NCBI RefSeq assembly: GCF_040049275.1
Contig: NZ_JBDZDT010000002.1
Coordinates: forward strand, 62,001-126,000
DNA: 64,000 nt
Origin: Aquabacter sp040049275
Lineage (GTDB): Bacteria > Pseudomonadota > Alphaproteobacteria > Rhizobiales > Xanthobacteraceae
Reading direction: 5' to 3'
Position 1 is the stretch's first letter; each line of letters opens with the position of its first letter. Shown in pieces: positions 9,180 to 18,296 of this stretch. The notes beneath the pieces were generated by a model. The model ran no database searches. It saw only the letters and a list, made by a program, of their open reading frames with translations, and was not told the DNA's origin. The position numbers and the translations under genes are program-made.

Positions 9180-9917
9180 ATGTGCGAGGGATGCGTAACC
9201 CCCGGCTCCGGTTGGCGCGGCTTCATGGACCTGCCGAAGCCGCGTCCCCTCACCGCGACGGGCGATTGGGTGGACCTCTCCCATCCCGTGAACCCGCAAA
9301 TGCCCTGCGCCTCCATCTTCCCGACGCCCAGCTTCACGAAGCTGCGCGAGGTGCCGAAGGACCCCTTTAACGTCACCGAGATCCGCCTCGTCGCCCATGC
9401 GGGCACGCATGTGGATTCCCCGCGCCATTATTACAATGACGCGCCCGGCTTCGAGGGCATTCCCCTGGAGCGGCTGTGCGGGGAGGGCGTGGTCTGGCAC
9501 CTGCCGCAGACGCCCAATGCGGTAATCCCGCTGGAGCAGCTCCAGCGCGCGACGCCCGTGCTGCGCCCGGGCGACATCCTCGCCATCGACACCGGCTGGG
9601 CCGCGAAGGCCGGCACCGAGGAATACGAGCACCATCCCAGCCTCTCGGTGGAGGCGGCGGAATGGCTGGCCGCGCAGCGCATCAAGCTGTTCGCTTGCGA
9701 TTTCGCGACGCCGGACCTCGTCTACCATTTGCGCCAGCCGGGCTTTAACTGGCCGGTGCATCATGCGCTGCTCGGCAACGGCGTGCTGGTCTGCGAGCAC
9801 CTCACCGGCCATGCCCCGTTTGCCGGGCGGCGGATGGAGTTCGTCTTCGGCGCCCTCAACGCCACCGAATGCGACGGCGCACCGGCCCGGGTGATGGCGC
9901 GGCCTGTGGCGGATTAG
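9180..9917 (+). CDS. Cyclase-family metal-dependent hydrolase (kynurenine formamidase-like)
   Basis: A 245-residue member of the cyclase/KynB family. The diagnostic metal-binding motif HAGTHVDSPRHYY (HxGTHxDxPxH) is present, and a second conserved Asp-containing stretch AIDTGWAAK follows. Known members hydrolyse N-formylkynurenine, isatin or cyclic amides and imides. It starts 12 bp after livF behind GAGGGGAGAG, so it is almost certainly in the liv operon. The true substrate is not known; with the importer and the divergent RraA-like lyase it suggests uptake and ring opening or deformylation of one compound class. Confidence 0.82.
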   Translation: MCEGCVTPGSGWRGFMDLPKPRPLTATGDWVDLSHPVNPQMPCASIFPTPSFTKLREVPKDPFNVTEIRLVAHAGTHVDSPRHYYNDAPGFEGIPLERLCGEGVVWHLPQTPNAVIPLEQLQRATPVLRPGDILAIDTGWAAKAGTEEYEHHPSLSVEAAEWLAAQRIKLFACDFATPDLVYHLRQPGFNWPVHHALLGNGVLVCEHLTGHAPFAGRRMEFVFGALNATECDGAPARVMARPVAD

Positions 9918-9940
9918 GCAGGCACGCAAGCCAACGGGGC

Positions 9941-10048
9941 CGTCATGGCCGGGCTTGTCCCGGCCATCCACGTGGCTCCGCAAATGTTGAGCCACAGCGC
10001 TGAGCTAACGGACGGCCGTGGATGCCCGGGACAAGCCCGGGCATGACG
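9941..10048. repeat. Palindromic intergenic repeat, GGGCTTGTCCC family (copy 1)
   Basis: The element begins CGTCATGGCCGGGCTTGTCC and ends with a matching GGGACAAGCCCGGGCATGACG. Each end is itself a hairpin and the two ends are complementary to each other, giving about 108 bp of nested symmetry. It fills the convergent gap between the cyclase gene and ugpC, about 23 bp from each stop codon. Related copies occur near 27181, 28943, 42533, 48951 and 53551. Confidence 0.88.
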
Positions 10049-10070
10049 AGTGGTAAGTGGGTCGAGCCAC

Positions 10071-11141
10071 TCAAATCGGGTCGAGCCGCAGGTCCGTCCC
10101 CGCATCGAAGACGTGCACATGCTGGGGCGACGGGCGTACATGGACGCGTTCCTCCGCTGGCGGGGCGCCGGAGACGCGCACCGACAGCATGCGCCATTTC
10201 GCATAGCGTCCGATCACCACGCTTTCCGAGCCCAAGGGCTCGATGAGGTCCACATCCAGCTCCAGCCCGTCCGGCGCAAACTCCAGATGCTCGGGGCGGA
10301 CGCCGATGGTGAGCGCGCGCCCGTCGACACCGGGCCGCTTGCCGTCGGCGAACGGCACGACGAGCCCGCCCTCCAGCGTCGCCGCCGTGCCATCGTGGGA
10401 AAGCTGGGCGGGGATGAAGTTCATGGGCGGCGCGCCGATAAAACCCGCCACGTAGACATCCGCCGGCCGGTGGAACACCTCCATGGGCGTGGCGAGCTGC
10501 ACGACCCGCCCCTCATGCATGACCAGCAGGCGGTCGCCCAGGGTCATGGCCTCCACCTGGTCGTGGGTGACATAGAGGCTGGTGACGCCGAGCCGCTTCT
10601 GGAGCCGCTTGATCTCCACCCGCATGCTGAGGCGCAGCTTTGCGTCGAGGTTCGACAAGGGCTCGTCGAACAGGAACAGCTTGGGCTCGCGCACGATGGC
10701 CCGGCCCATGGCCACGCGCTGGCGCTGGCCGCCGGACAGCTGGCGGGGCTTGCGCTGCAGCAGATCCCCGAGCCCCAGCGTCCCGGCGGTGGCGGAGACC
10801 TTGGCGACGATGTCCCGCTGCGACAGGCCCCGGATGCGCAGGCCATAGGCCATGTTGTCGAACACGCTCATGTGCGGATAGAGCGCGTAGCTCTGGAACA
10901 CCATGGCGATGTCGCGGGCGGCGGGATCGAGCCCCGTCACGTCGCGCCCGTCGAGGAGGATGCGGCCGGCGGTGGGCGCCTCGAGGCCCGCCACGAGGCG
11001 CAGCAAGGTGGATTTCCCGCAGCCCGAGGCACCGACGATCACCAGCAGCTCGCCTGCCGCAAGGCCGAGATCGACGCCGTGCAGAACGGGGGTGCGCCCG
11101 AAGCTCTTGCGCAGTCCTTCGAGGACCAGGGTCGCACTCAT
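10071..11141 (-). CDS. ugpC: ABC transporter ATPase, UgpC/MalK family
   Basis: A 356-residue importer ATPase. The ATPase domain (about 1-235) has Walker A GASGCGKST, Q-loop MVFQSYALYPHM, signature LSGGQRQRVAMGRAI and Walker B LFLFDEPLSNLDAKLR; a C-terminal TOBE-type regulatory domain follows (about 280-356), typical of MalK/UgpC. The start overlaps the ugpE stop by 4 nt (ATGA); the open frame continues upstream but only as a shadow of ugpE. It is the last gene of the ugpBAEC-ordered operon and energises import of sn-glycerol-3-phosphate or a glycerophosphodiester. The assignment to Ugp rests mainly on the binding protein. Confidence 0.88.
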   Translation of the reverse strand: MSATLVLEGLRKSFGRTPVLHGVDLGLAAGELLVIVGASGCGKSTLLRLVAGLEAPTAGRILLDGRDVTGLDPAARDIAMVFQSYALYPHMSVFDNMAYGLRIRGLSQRDIVAKVSATAGTLGLGDLLQRKPRQLSGGQRQRVAMGRAIVREPKLFLFDEPLSNLDAKLRLSMRVEIKRLQKRLGVTSLYVTHDQVEAMTLGDRLLVMHEGRVVQLATPMEVFHRPADVYVAGFIGAPPMNFIPAQLSHDGTAATLEGGLVVPFADGKRPGVDGRALTIGVRPEHLEFAPDGLELDVDLIEPLGSESVVIGRYAKWRMLSVRVSGAPPAEERVHVRPSPQHVHVFDAGTDLRLDPI

Positions 11142-11968
11142 TTCTCGCCTTCCGTCAGGCCCTTGACGAACCAGCGCTGCATGGCGAGCACCACCAGAAC
11201 GGGCGGCACCATGGCGAGGATGGCGGTGGCCATCACCCGGTCCCAATACGTGTTTCCTTCGGTGCCGATCATCTTCACGATGCCCACCATGATGGTGTCG
11301 AGATTGGGGTTGGTGGCCACCAGGAGCGGCCAGAGATACTGGTTCCAGCCATAGACGAAGAGGATGACGAACAAAGCCGCGATGTTCGCGGACGAGACGG
11401 GGATGAGGATGTCCTTCAGGAACCGCCACGGCCCCGCTCCATCCATGCGCGCCGCCTCCATCAGCTCGTCCGGCACGGCGAGGAAGGTCTGGCGGAAGAG
11501 GAGGGTCGCGGTGGCGGAGGCGATGAGCGGCACCACGAGCCCGCCGAACGAATTGATCATGCCGAAGCCCGCCACCACCTGGAAGGTGGGGATGATGCGC
11601 ACCTCCACCGGCAGCATCAGGGTCACGAAGATGGTCCAGAAGCACAGCATGCGCAGCGGGAAGCGGAAGAAGGCCACCGCATAGGCGGAGAGGATCGAGA
11701 TCACGATCTTGCCCGCGGCGATGGCGAACGCCATGGCGAAGGAGAGCGCCAGCATGCGCCAGACCGGCCCGTCCTGCGCCCCCGCGCCGGTGCCCGCGAG
11801 CACGTCGGCATAGATGGAGAGGCCCTCGAGCCGCGGGATGAGGCTCAGCTCCCCTCGATTGATGGCGCCCGCATCCTGCGTGGAGGCGGAAAAGACCAGC
11901 CAGACCGGCAGCAGGAACAGCGCGGCGCCGAGCGCGAGGATGGCGTGGGTGACAAGCCGGCCTTTCAT
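11138..11968 (-). CDS. ugpE: ABC transporter permease, UgpE family
   Basis: A 276-residue carbohydrate-type permease (MalG/UgpE family) with about six membrane helices. The EAA loop that contacts the ATPase is present as EAARMDGAGPWRFLKDILIP near residue 185. The C-terminus VKGLTEGEK matches the family's usual GLT-x-GA/EK ending. The ATG at 11968 overlaps the ugpA stop by 4 nt, and its own stop overlaps the ugpC start by 4 nt, so the genes form a tightly coupled operon. Confidence 0.9.
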   Translation of the reverse strand: MKGRLVTHAILALGAALFLLPVWLVFSASTQDAGAINRGELSLIPRLEGLSIYADVLAGTGAGAQDGPVWRMLALSFAMAFAIAAGKIVISILSAYAVAFFRFPLRMLCFWTIFVTLMLPVEVRIIPTFQVVAGFGMINSFGGLVVPLIASATATLLFRQTFLAVPDELMEAARMDGAGPWRFLKDILIPVSSANIAALFVILFVYGWNQYLWPLLVATNPNLDTIMVGIVKMIGTEGNTYWDRVMATAILAMVPPVLVVLAMQRWFVKGLTEGEK

Positions 11969-12852
11969 TCCGCATCCCCCTTGCGGCGCAGGAGGCGGAA
12001 CTGGAGGACGGTGAGAAGAATGACGCCCGCCATGAGCACCACCGACTGGGCGGAGGAGGAGCCGAGGTTCAGATTGACCACGCCGTCGCGATAGACCTTC
12101 ACCACCAAAGTCTGCGTCGCCTGCCCTGGCCCGCCCTGGGTGAGCGCCTCGATGGTGCCGAAGGTCTCGAAGGCGGAATAGGCGATGTTGACCGTGAGCA
12201 GGAAGCCCATGGTGGGGCCGAGGAGGGGCAGGAGGATGGTGCCGAAGCGCCGCACCGGACCCGCCCCGTCCATGCGCGCCGCCTCCACCACCGCGCGGGG
12301 GATGGACTGGAGGCCGGCCAGGAAGAAGATGAAATTGTAGCTCACCTGCTTCCAGGCGGAGGCGAGGATCACCGCGATCATCGCCTGCGTCCCGTTCAGC
12401 CGGTAGTTCCAGTCGATGCCGAGGCTGCCGAGCGCGGGGGAGAGCCAGCCGATCTGCGGGTGGAGAAGGAGGATCCACACCACCGCCGCCACCGCCGGCG
12501 CCACCGCATAGGGCCAGATCAGCGCCGTGCGGTAGAAGCTGCGGCCGCGGATCTGCGTGTCCGCGCATACGGCGAGCAGCAGCGCCACCGCCATGGAGAG
12601 GAAGCTCACGGCGGCGCAGAAGACCAAAGTGCGGACCACCGCGTCCAGATAGAGCGGGTCGGCAAAGAGGTCGGTGAAGTTTTCAAACCCGACGAAGTAG
12701 GTAGACAGGCCGAACGGGTCGCCGTGCGTCATGCTCGCATAGACGGCGCCGCCCGCGGGCCACAGGAAGAAGAAGAAGGTGAGAAGGAGCTGCGGCGCCA
12801 CCAGCAGGATCGGCAGCATGGTGCCGGGAAAGATGGTCCGCCGCTCGCTCAT
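11965..12852 (-). CDS. ugpA: ABC transporter permease, UgpA family
   Basis: A 295-residue inner-membrane permease of the MalF/UgpA family with six predicted helices, beginning with LPILLVAPQLLLTFFFFLWP. The EAA loop appears as EAARMDGAGPVRRFGTILLP near residue 190. With UgpE it forms the pore. It lies 20 bp after ugpB and overlaps ugpE by 4 nt. Length agrees with the Escherichia coli homologue (295). Confidence 0.9.
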   Translation of the reverse strand: MSERRTIFPGTMLPILLVAPQLLLTFFFFLWPAGGAVYASMTHGDPFGLSTYFVGFENFTDLFADPLYLDAVVRTLVFCAAVSFLSMAVALLLAVCADTQIRGRSFYRTALIWPYAVAPAVAAVVWILLLHPQIGWLSPALGSLGIDWNYRLNGTQAMIAVILASAWKQVSYNFIFFLAGLQSIPRAVVEAARMDGAGPVRRFGTILLPLLGPTMGFLLTVNIAYSAFETFGTIEALTQGGPGQATQTLVVKVYRDGVVNLNLGSSSAQSVVLMAGVILLTVLQFRLLRRKGDAE

Positions 12853-12872
12853 GCCTCACCCCGAAAGGCGGG

Positions 12873-14213
12873 TCAGCCGCGCATCGATTTCTCGAAGTCC
12901 CGCAGCACTTTGTTGCCGCGCGTGACGGCGGAATCAAGGGCCGCTTGTGCATTCTGCTTGCCCTGGAGGGCGGCTTCGAACTCTTCCTCGATGATATTGC
13001 GGATTTCCGGCAGCCGGCCGAGGCGCAGGCCCTTGGAATTGGCCGTCACCGTGCCGCGGTTGAGCTGCTGGATGGCGATGTCCGCGCCGGGATTGCGGGC
13101 ATAATAGCCTTGGGCGAGCGACACGCCGGCGCCTGCCAGCGTCACCGGCACATAGCCTGTGGCCTGCGACCAGCGCGCGTCATTCTCCGGCTGGGCGATG
13201 AATTTCAGGAAGGCAGCCACCGCCTTGTATTCCGCCGGCGTGCGGCTCGGCGCCGTCATCACCCACAGGCTGGCGCCGCCGATGATGGAATTGTTGGGGG
13301 TCGGGCGCACTTCGGGGTCGTAGGGCAGGAGGGCGGTGCCGAACCGGAACTTGGCGTCGCGGGCGATGGCGGAGCGCGAGCCGGAGGAATTGAAGGAGAT
13401 GGCGGTCTCGCCCGCCGGGAACAGCTGGTCGCCCGAGGCGCCGCGTCCGCCATAGGTGAAGGTGCCGTCCTTCGCCATGTCCAGCAGGCGCTGGATCTGC
13501 TTCACGTAAGGCGGCGCATTGAAGACCAGTTCCGCGTCCAGGCCCTCGAAGCCGTTGGCCTTCGTGGCGTAGGGCAGGTCGTGGATGGCGCCGTAGCATT
13601 CCATCATCACCCAGGTGGGCCATGCGGTGGTCACGGGCACCTTGGCGGCGCCCTTGGCCTTGATGGTCTGGGCGGCGGAGACCACCTCCTGCCAGGTGGC
13701 CGGGGGCTGCTCGGGGTTGAGGCCCGCCCGCTCGAAAATGTCCTTGTTGATCCACATGACAGGCGTGGAGGAATTGAAGGGCATGGACGCCATGCGCCCG
13801 TCGGCGAGGCTGTAATAGCCGCGCACCGCCGCCATATAGGCGTTAGGATCGATGGGAAGGCCGGTCTCCTGGCTGAGCTGCCAGATCTGCTTCACCGCCG
13901 GCCCCGCGCCGAGCATGGAGCCGGTGCCCACTTCAAACACCTGGAGCAGATGGGGCGCCTGCCCCGCCCGGAAGGCGGCGATGGCCGCGGTCATGGCCTC
14001 GGTATAGGAGCCCTTATAGACGGGTTCCACCGTGGCCTCGGCCTGGGAAGCGTTGAACGCATCGCAGACGCGCTTCACTTCCTCGCCGAGGGGACCGCTC
14101 ATGGCGTGCCAGAAGATGAAGGGGGTGCGGTTCTGCGCCTGCGCCGGAAGGCCCATCAGGGTGGCAGAGGCGGTGAAGGCGGCAGCGCCCGCGAGTAACT
14201 CGCGACGGTTCAT
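12873..14213 (-). CDS. ugpB: sn-glycerol-3-phosphate-type ABC transporter substrate-binding protein, UgpB family
   Basis: A 446-residue extracellular binding protein. Residues 1-26 form a signal peptide ending AQAQ with an N-terminal MNRRELL, which could be read by Tat or Sec. The mature start FIFWHAMSGPLGEEVKRVCDAFN is strongly UgpB-like, and the length matches (E. coli UgpB 438). It heads the ugpBAEC operon. No ugpQ phosphodiesterase and no dedicated regulator adjoins it, so substrate preference between glycerol-3-phosphate and glycerophosphocholine cannot be told from context. Confidence 0.88.
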   Translation of the reverse strand: MNRRELLAGAAAFTASATLMGLPAQAQNRTPFIFWHAMSGPLGEEVKRVCDAFNASQAEATVEPVYKGSYTEAMTAAIAAFRAGQAPHLLQVFEVGTGSMLGAGPAVKQIWQLSQETGLPIDPNAYMAAVRGYYSLADGRMASMPFNSSTPVMWINKDIFERAGLNPEQPPATWQEVVSAAQTIKAKGAAKVPVTTAWPTWVMMECYGAIHDLPYATKANGFEGLDAELVFNAPPYVKQIQRLLDMAKDGTFTYGGRGASGDQLFPAGETAISFNSSGSRSAIARDAKFRFGTALLPYDPEVRPTPNNSIIGGASLWVMTAPSRTPAEYKAVAAFLKFIAQPENDARWSQATGYVPVTLAGAGVSLAQGYYARNPGADIAIQQLNRGTVTANSKGLRLGRLPEIRNIIEEEFEAALQGKQNAQAALDSAVTRGNKVLRDFEKSMRG

Positions 14214-14332
14214 GCTTGGCTCCTGGCTGATCGGGCATTGAGCCCATCACGGCATCCCCGCCGCTTAGCCTCGCCTTCGGATGCTACAGCAACATAACGA
14301 TTTGATGAACGGCGGCCGTACTGCCCTGCCGG

Positions 14333-16036
14333 TCAGTTCACCTCGCGCACCTCAATGCGGTCGCGTCCGCCATTCTTGGCGCGGTAAAGGGCCTCGTCGG
14401 CCGTGCGGAGCATTTCTGCCATGCTGAGAGTTTCGGCGCGATGCACGCAGCACAGGCCCATGCTCACGGTGATGGAGGCAAGTCCGGGGTGGACCGGGCC
14501 CCACGGTTCAAGCGCCATGGCGGTGCGGATCTTGCTCGCGATCGCCGTGGCACCGGCGCGTGGCGTGTTCGGCAGCAGCACTGCGAACTCCTCCCCGCCA
14601 TAGCGGGCCACCACATCCCCTGGGCGATGCACGCTGTGCTGGATCAGGCTTGCGACGCGCCTCAGGCATTCATCGCCCACCACATGGCCATGCCGGTCGT
14701 TCACCGCCTTGAAGTGGTCGACATCGATGAGCAGCAGGCAGATCGGATGCTTGTCGCGCCCGGCCCGCCGCCATTCCTGATCGAAGGCCGTGTCAAACCG
14801 GCGCCGGTTGGCAAGGCCGGTCAGCCCGTCCGTCGAGGCGATGGATGAAAGTTCGTCATGGGCAAGCTTGAGGGCCCGTTCCGCAAGCACCCGCTCGGTG
14901 GCGTCCCTGAGGCTGCAGACAAGGGCGATGGCGCGGTCGTCCCCCGGCACCGTGGGCAGCACGCCCATGGAGGCTTCCATCCAGATCCAGCTTCCGGCCT
15001 GGTTTCGCACGCGGCAGGTGAAGGTCGCGTGGCGCTCCACGGCCATGCCTTCGGCAGGGTCCAGGGAAAAGGCGGCGTGGTCGTCTTCATGGATGAAAGT
15101 GGTGAGCGAAGCGCCCATGACCTTGTCCGTGGACCAGCCGAGCACCCGGTTCACGGCCGGGGAGACGAACTGCACCACCAGATCAGCGCTGGTCGCGATG
15201 ATGACATCGTTCGAGTTCTCGGCGAGGAGGCGATAGCGATACTCCTCCTCTCTCGCGCGCCGCTCCGCGATGAGCAGTTCATGCTGCTGGCGCTTCAGCA
15301 CGCTGATGTCGGAATGGCTGAAATAGCCGATGCCGTTCTCCGTCCGCCGGGCGATGACCCGCCGCCACTGGCCTCCGGGCAGTTCGATCTCGAACGGGGC
15401 GCCGGCAAACCTCATGCTGTCCAGCATGCTCCCGTCGCTCGGGGCTTTGCGTCCGGTTCCGTCCGTCGCCCAGGTGTCGCGTACGATGTCCGTGAGGGTG
15501 GCGCCTATGACGGACCGGCCGGGCGGCACATTGTAAAGGGCGCGGAACTCCTTGTTGGCGGCGATGATCTTGTCGTCCTGGTCGAGGACCATCGCGCCGT
15601 CCGCGATGTGGTCGAGCAGGTCGATGGGAAAGCTCTGCCACGCCGGAGCGGCCTCGGCGCCTCCGGAATCCGCCGCGAGATCCTGCCACAACCTGATGCG
15701 CCCGCCGTTTTTCGTCGGCAGGGACGCGACGCGCAGGCGGCGGCCGCGATGGATGAACACGAAGGGCCGTGTCTGGTTGCGGTGCCGGTCGATTCCTTCG
15801 GAGATGTAGTGGTCGATAAGCTCCCGCTCGTCGCCCTTCAGACGGTAATCGTAGAAGCGGCGGAGATTCTCGCGGTAGGGCTCGCCTTCATGGACATGCC
15901 CGTCATGCTCGGGGAAGAAGCGCAGAAACGACCGGTTCCAGAGGATGGCCCGATCCTCAGAATCAAATAAGCAAACAGCAATGTCGATCGAATCCAGAAT
16001 ACGCGCAAAAAACGCATACTGGTCTTTGCCGGACAC
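14333..16036 (-). CDS. Diguanylate cyclase with three PAS domains (PAS-PAS-PAS-GGDEF)
   Basis: A 567-residue cytoplasmic protein. PAS-like modules lie at about 1-115, 140-250 and 270-395 (the last opens with YRYRLLAENSNDVIIATSAD and ends in a PAC-like SLRDATERV), followed by a GGDEF domain at about 400-567. The active-site loop is GGEEF at 480-484 and an RxxD inhibitory site (RPGD) sits at 471-474, so it should make cyclic di-GMP and be inhibited by its product. No membrane helices and no EAL domain are present. It lies downstream of a GntR regulator on the same strand with 148 bp between them. The sensory input (redox, light or a small ligand through PAS) is unknown. Confidence 0.92.
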   Translation of the reverse strand: MSGKDQYAFFARILDSIDIAVCLFDSEDRAILWNRSFLRFFPEHDGHVHEGEPYRENLRRFYDYRLKGDERELIDHYISEGIDRHRNQTRPFVFIHRGRRLRVASLPTKNGGRIRLWQDLAADSGGAEAAPAWQSFPIDLLDHIADGAMVLDQDDKIIAANKEFRALYNVPPGRSVIGATLTDIVRDTWATDGTGRKAPSDGSMLDSMRFAGAPFEIELPGGQWRRVIARRTENGIGYFSHSDISVLKRQQHELLIAERRAREEEYRYRLLAENSNDVIIATSADLVVQFVSPAVNRVLGWSTDKVMGASLTTFIHEDDHAAFSLDPAEGMAVERHATFTCRVRNQAGSWIWMEASMGVLPTVPGDDRAIALVCSLRDATERVLAERALKLAHDELSSIASTDGLTGLANRRRFDTAFDQEWRRAGRDKHPICLLLIDVDHFKAVNDRHGHVVGDECLRRVASLIQHSVHRPGDVVARYGGEEFAVLLPNTPRAGATAIASKIRTAMALEPWGPVHPGLASITVSMGLCCVHRAETLSMAEMLRTADEALYRAKNGGRDRIEVREVN

Positions 16037-16184
16037 TCCCCCGCTTCCCCCACTCTGCTCCTCGCACCTACAGAGACCCGTCCCAGCGCGAAATCAAGGA
16101 GAATCGTGTAGCTGTCGTAAATGACAAACCAAAAGTTGTACTCCGGCGGCGAACATAGGGTTGGGAAGGGTTTGCGCACGGGTA

Positions 16185-16913
16185 TCAAGCGATTGCTTGA
16201 TTCTCGAACCACGCCACAACGAATTCCCCCGCTTCTGTTACATGATCTATCATCGCCCGCCGTGCCTTCACCGCATCGCGCTTTTCCAGGGCGGCCAGAA
16301 TGGTCGCGTGGTGTCGGAGATTGGCTTCCAGGCGCGTGATGTCCATGGCGAAGATGGAGTTGGTCATGACGGCGCCGGTATAGCCGAAGCGCATGTCCGC
16401 CAGCAGGCGCTCCAGGTTCCGGTTGTTCGACGCTGCGGCGATGATGTTGTGGAATTCCGCGTTCATCGTGGTCCAGGTCGCGTGAGCCTGCGCACGGCTT
16501 TTCTCCGCCGCCTTGCCCTTGAGCGCGCCGTTCCGACCCGCCCGCACGGTGGTCACACTGCTGATGAAGCGCTCATGCGAGGCGCGCAGGCGCGCAAGGC
16601 CGCTATCGGTGATCCAGCGGGCAGCCAGGTGCGCGGCCAGCCCCTCCATCTCCGCACGGATCTGGTACATCTCGGCGACATCGCGGGAGGAGGGGGCGCA
16701 GACGATGGCGCTGCGCCGCTGTTCCTGTGCCACCAGGCCCTGCGCTTCGAGCCGCGAGAGCGCCTCGCGGATGGGCGTGCGGCTGACCGCGAATTCCTCT
16801 GCCAGGGTTTCCTGCTTCAGGCGCTCTCCGGGCGCATATTTTCCGGAGACGATCTTCGACCGAATCCTATCCGCAATATCTTCGATCAATTTGGTCGAGC
16901 GACCCGCCGCCAT
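16185..16913 (-). CDS. GntR-family transcriptional regulator, FadR/FCD subfamily
   Basis: A 242-residue regulator with an N-terminal winged helix (about 10-75; note RLKQETLAEEFAVSRTPIREAL) and a C-terminal all-helical FCD ligand domain (about 90-225) carrying the metal-binding pattern of Asp and His residues. FCD regulators generally repress catabolic or transport genes and are released by an organic acid such as a carboxylate or hydroxy acid. Its neighbours are a diguanylate cyclase and KdsD, so the target is not obvious; the RraA/liv and ugp clusters nearby are possible targets but this is speculation. Confidence 0.9.
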   Translation of the reverse strand: MAAGRSTKLIEDIADRIRSKIVSGKYAPGERLKQETLAEEFAVSRTPIREALSRLEAQGLVAQEQRRSAIVCAPSSRDVAEMYQIRAEMEGLAAHLAARWITDSGLARLRASHERFISSVTTVRAGRNGALKGKAAEKSRAQAHATWTTMNAEFHNIIAAASNNRNLERLLADMRFGYTGAVMTNSIFAMDITRLEANLRHHATILAALEKRDAVKARRAMIDHVTEAGEFVVAWFENQAIA

Positions 16914-17240
16914 GCTTTCACCGCAACGTTCAAGCCGTAGGCAACAAGCGCTACAGAAAGCGGTTGCGGGCGAAGGAAACCGTCACCCGGCGGACCCGCT
17001 TTCTGAGGGGGAGGGGCAGGGCCCGCCGGACTGGTCCGGTCCCCGTTCAGAGCTCGCGCGCACGTCAAAAGAAAACAAGTACCCGCCGGTCATAGCGAAA
17101 ACTGGCCGCATCAATCAAGTACCATACACGTTCTGCGGGAAAAGCAGGCGCGACTAAACGGAGTCTTGCCACAAATGATATAATATTGGCATGGGTCGGG
17201 GCGCCCCGGAATATGCGGCGCTTCCGGGCTTTGCGGGCTC
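16914..17240. other. 327-bp non-coding stretch upstream of the GntR gene, with an inverted repeat at 17167-17191
   Basis: This is the upstream region of the GntR regulator and the downstream region of kdsD. I see no gene in it. It holds an interrupted inverted repeat TGCCA-N15-TGGCA whose AT-rich spacer (GATATAATAT) is unlike the surroundings, and a pseudo-palindrome around GTACCATAC near 17118-17128. Either could be an operator for autoregulation. The half nearer the gene is purine-rich with no recognised signal. Confidence 0.35.
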
Positions 17241-18245
17241 TCAGACCACGCCCGCGCGCAGAAGATCATGAATGTGGAGAATTCCAATGGGGCGGCCGTC
17301 CTCCACCACGAACAGCGAGGTGATGGCCGCTTCGTTCAGGGCCGCGAGGGCCTCCAGCGCCATCATGTCGGACGGAATGCTGCGGGGCGCCTTTGTCATG
17401 GTCTCGCGCACCGGGCGGTCGACGAACCCGTTCTGGAATGCGCGGCGCAGGTCGCCGTCCGTGACAGCGCCCACCAGATGCCCTGCGGCATCGACGACGC
17501 CCGTGATGCCGAAGCCTTTGGAGGTCATCTCGACGATGGCCTCCGACAGTCCGACGTGCTCCGGCACCAGGGGCAAAGCGTCGCCCGCGTGCATGAGGTC
17601 GGACACCCGGCGCAGTTGCGCGCCCAGCTTTCCGCCCGGGTGGAAGTCCTGGAAGGAGCGGGCCGAGAAGCCGCTCATGGAGAGCAGCGAGACCGCGAGC
17701 GCGTCGCCCAGCGCCATCTGCATGGTGGTGGAGGTGGTGGGGGCGAGCCCGTTGGGGCATGCCTCCGGCATGGGGGGCAGGACCAGCACGATGTCGGCGG
17801 CACCGGCAAGGGCGGCCTCGGCCTGGGCGGTCAGGGCGATGAGCGAGATGCGGAAGCGCCGGGTATAGGCGATGATGTTGGCGAGTTCCGCCGCCTCTCC
17901 CGACCATGACAGGGCGAGCACGACGTCGGCCGTGCCGATCATGCCCAGATCGCCGTGGCTGGCCTCGCCCGCATGCATGAAGTGCGCGGGCGTGCCGGTG
18001 GAGGCAAGGGTGGCGGCAATCTTGCGCCCCACATGGCCCGACTTGCCCACGCCGGTGACGATGACCCGGCCATTGCGGCGCAATGCCGCCTGGATGGTAT
18101 GCACGGCCTGCTCAAGCTGCGCGCCGAGGCCATTTTCGAGGGAAGCGCGCAAAGCAGCCATGCCCTCGATCTCCATATCGAGGGTGCGGCGCGCGACTTC
18201 CATGGCGGCGGGGCGCAGATGCGAAACGTCGGATGCAGGCGTCAT
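17241..18245 (-). CDS. kdsD: Arabinose-5-phosphate isomerase, KpsF/GutQ family
   Basis: A 334-residue SIS-CBS-CBS protein. The SIS isomerase domain (about 40-190) has GVGKSGHVGRKIAATLASTG and HAGEASHGDLGMI; two CBS repeats follow (about 210-334). It interconverts ribulose-5-phosphate and arabinose-5-phosphate, the first committed step to the KDO of lipopolysaccharide. The ATG at 18245 is preferred because GTGGAG lies 5 bp upstream of it; a GTG two codons earlier is also possible. It is not in an LPS operon here: it follows a diguanylate cyclase gene on the same strand with a gap of about 50 bp. Confidence 0.92.
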   Translation of the reverse strand: MTPASDVSHLRPAAMEVARRTLDMEIEGMAALRASLENGLGAQLEQAVHTIQAALRRNGRVIVTGVGKSGHVGRKIAATLASTGTPAHFMHAGEASHGDLGMIGTADVVLALSWSGEAAELANIIAYTRRFRISLIALTAQAEAALAGAADIVLVLPPMPEACPNGLAPTTSTTMQMALGDALAVSLLSMSGFSARSFQDFHPGGKLGAQLRRVSDLMHAGDALPLVPEHVGLSEAIVEMTSKGFGITGVVDAAGHLVGAVTDGDLRRAFQNGFVDRPVRETMTKAPRSIPSDMMALEALAALNEAAITSLFVVEDGRPIGILHIHDLLRAGVV

Positions 18246-18296
18246 CCGCACTCCACTAGAGCAAGTTCCATGAAAGTTGAAGGCTGAAGGGCCGGG

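Noticed and set aside
10071..11975. Apparent 634-residue UgpE-UgpC fusion
   Set aside because: Upstream of MSATLVLEGL the frame is only a shadow of ugpE, which is complete in another frame. The ATGA overlap shows two separate genes.
12945..14198. 417-codon plus-strand open frame opposite ugpB
   Set aside because: Antisense shadow of a binding protein with a good signal peptide and UgpB motifs.
17241..18245. kdsD as part of an LPS or capsule locus
   Set aside because: No kdsA, kdsB, kdsC, lpt or kps gene is present in the neighbourhood.
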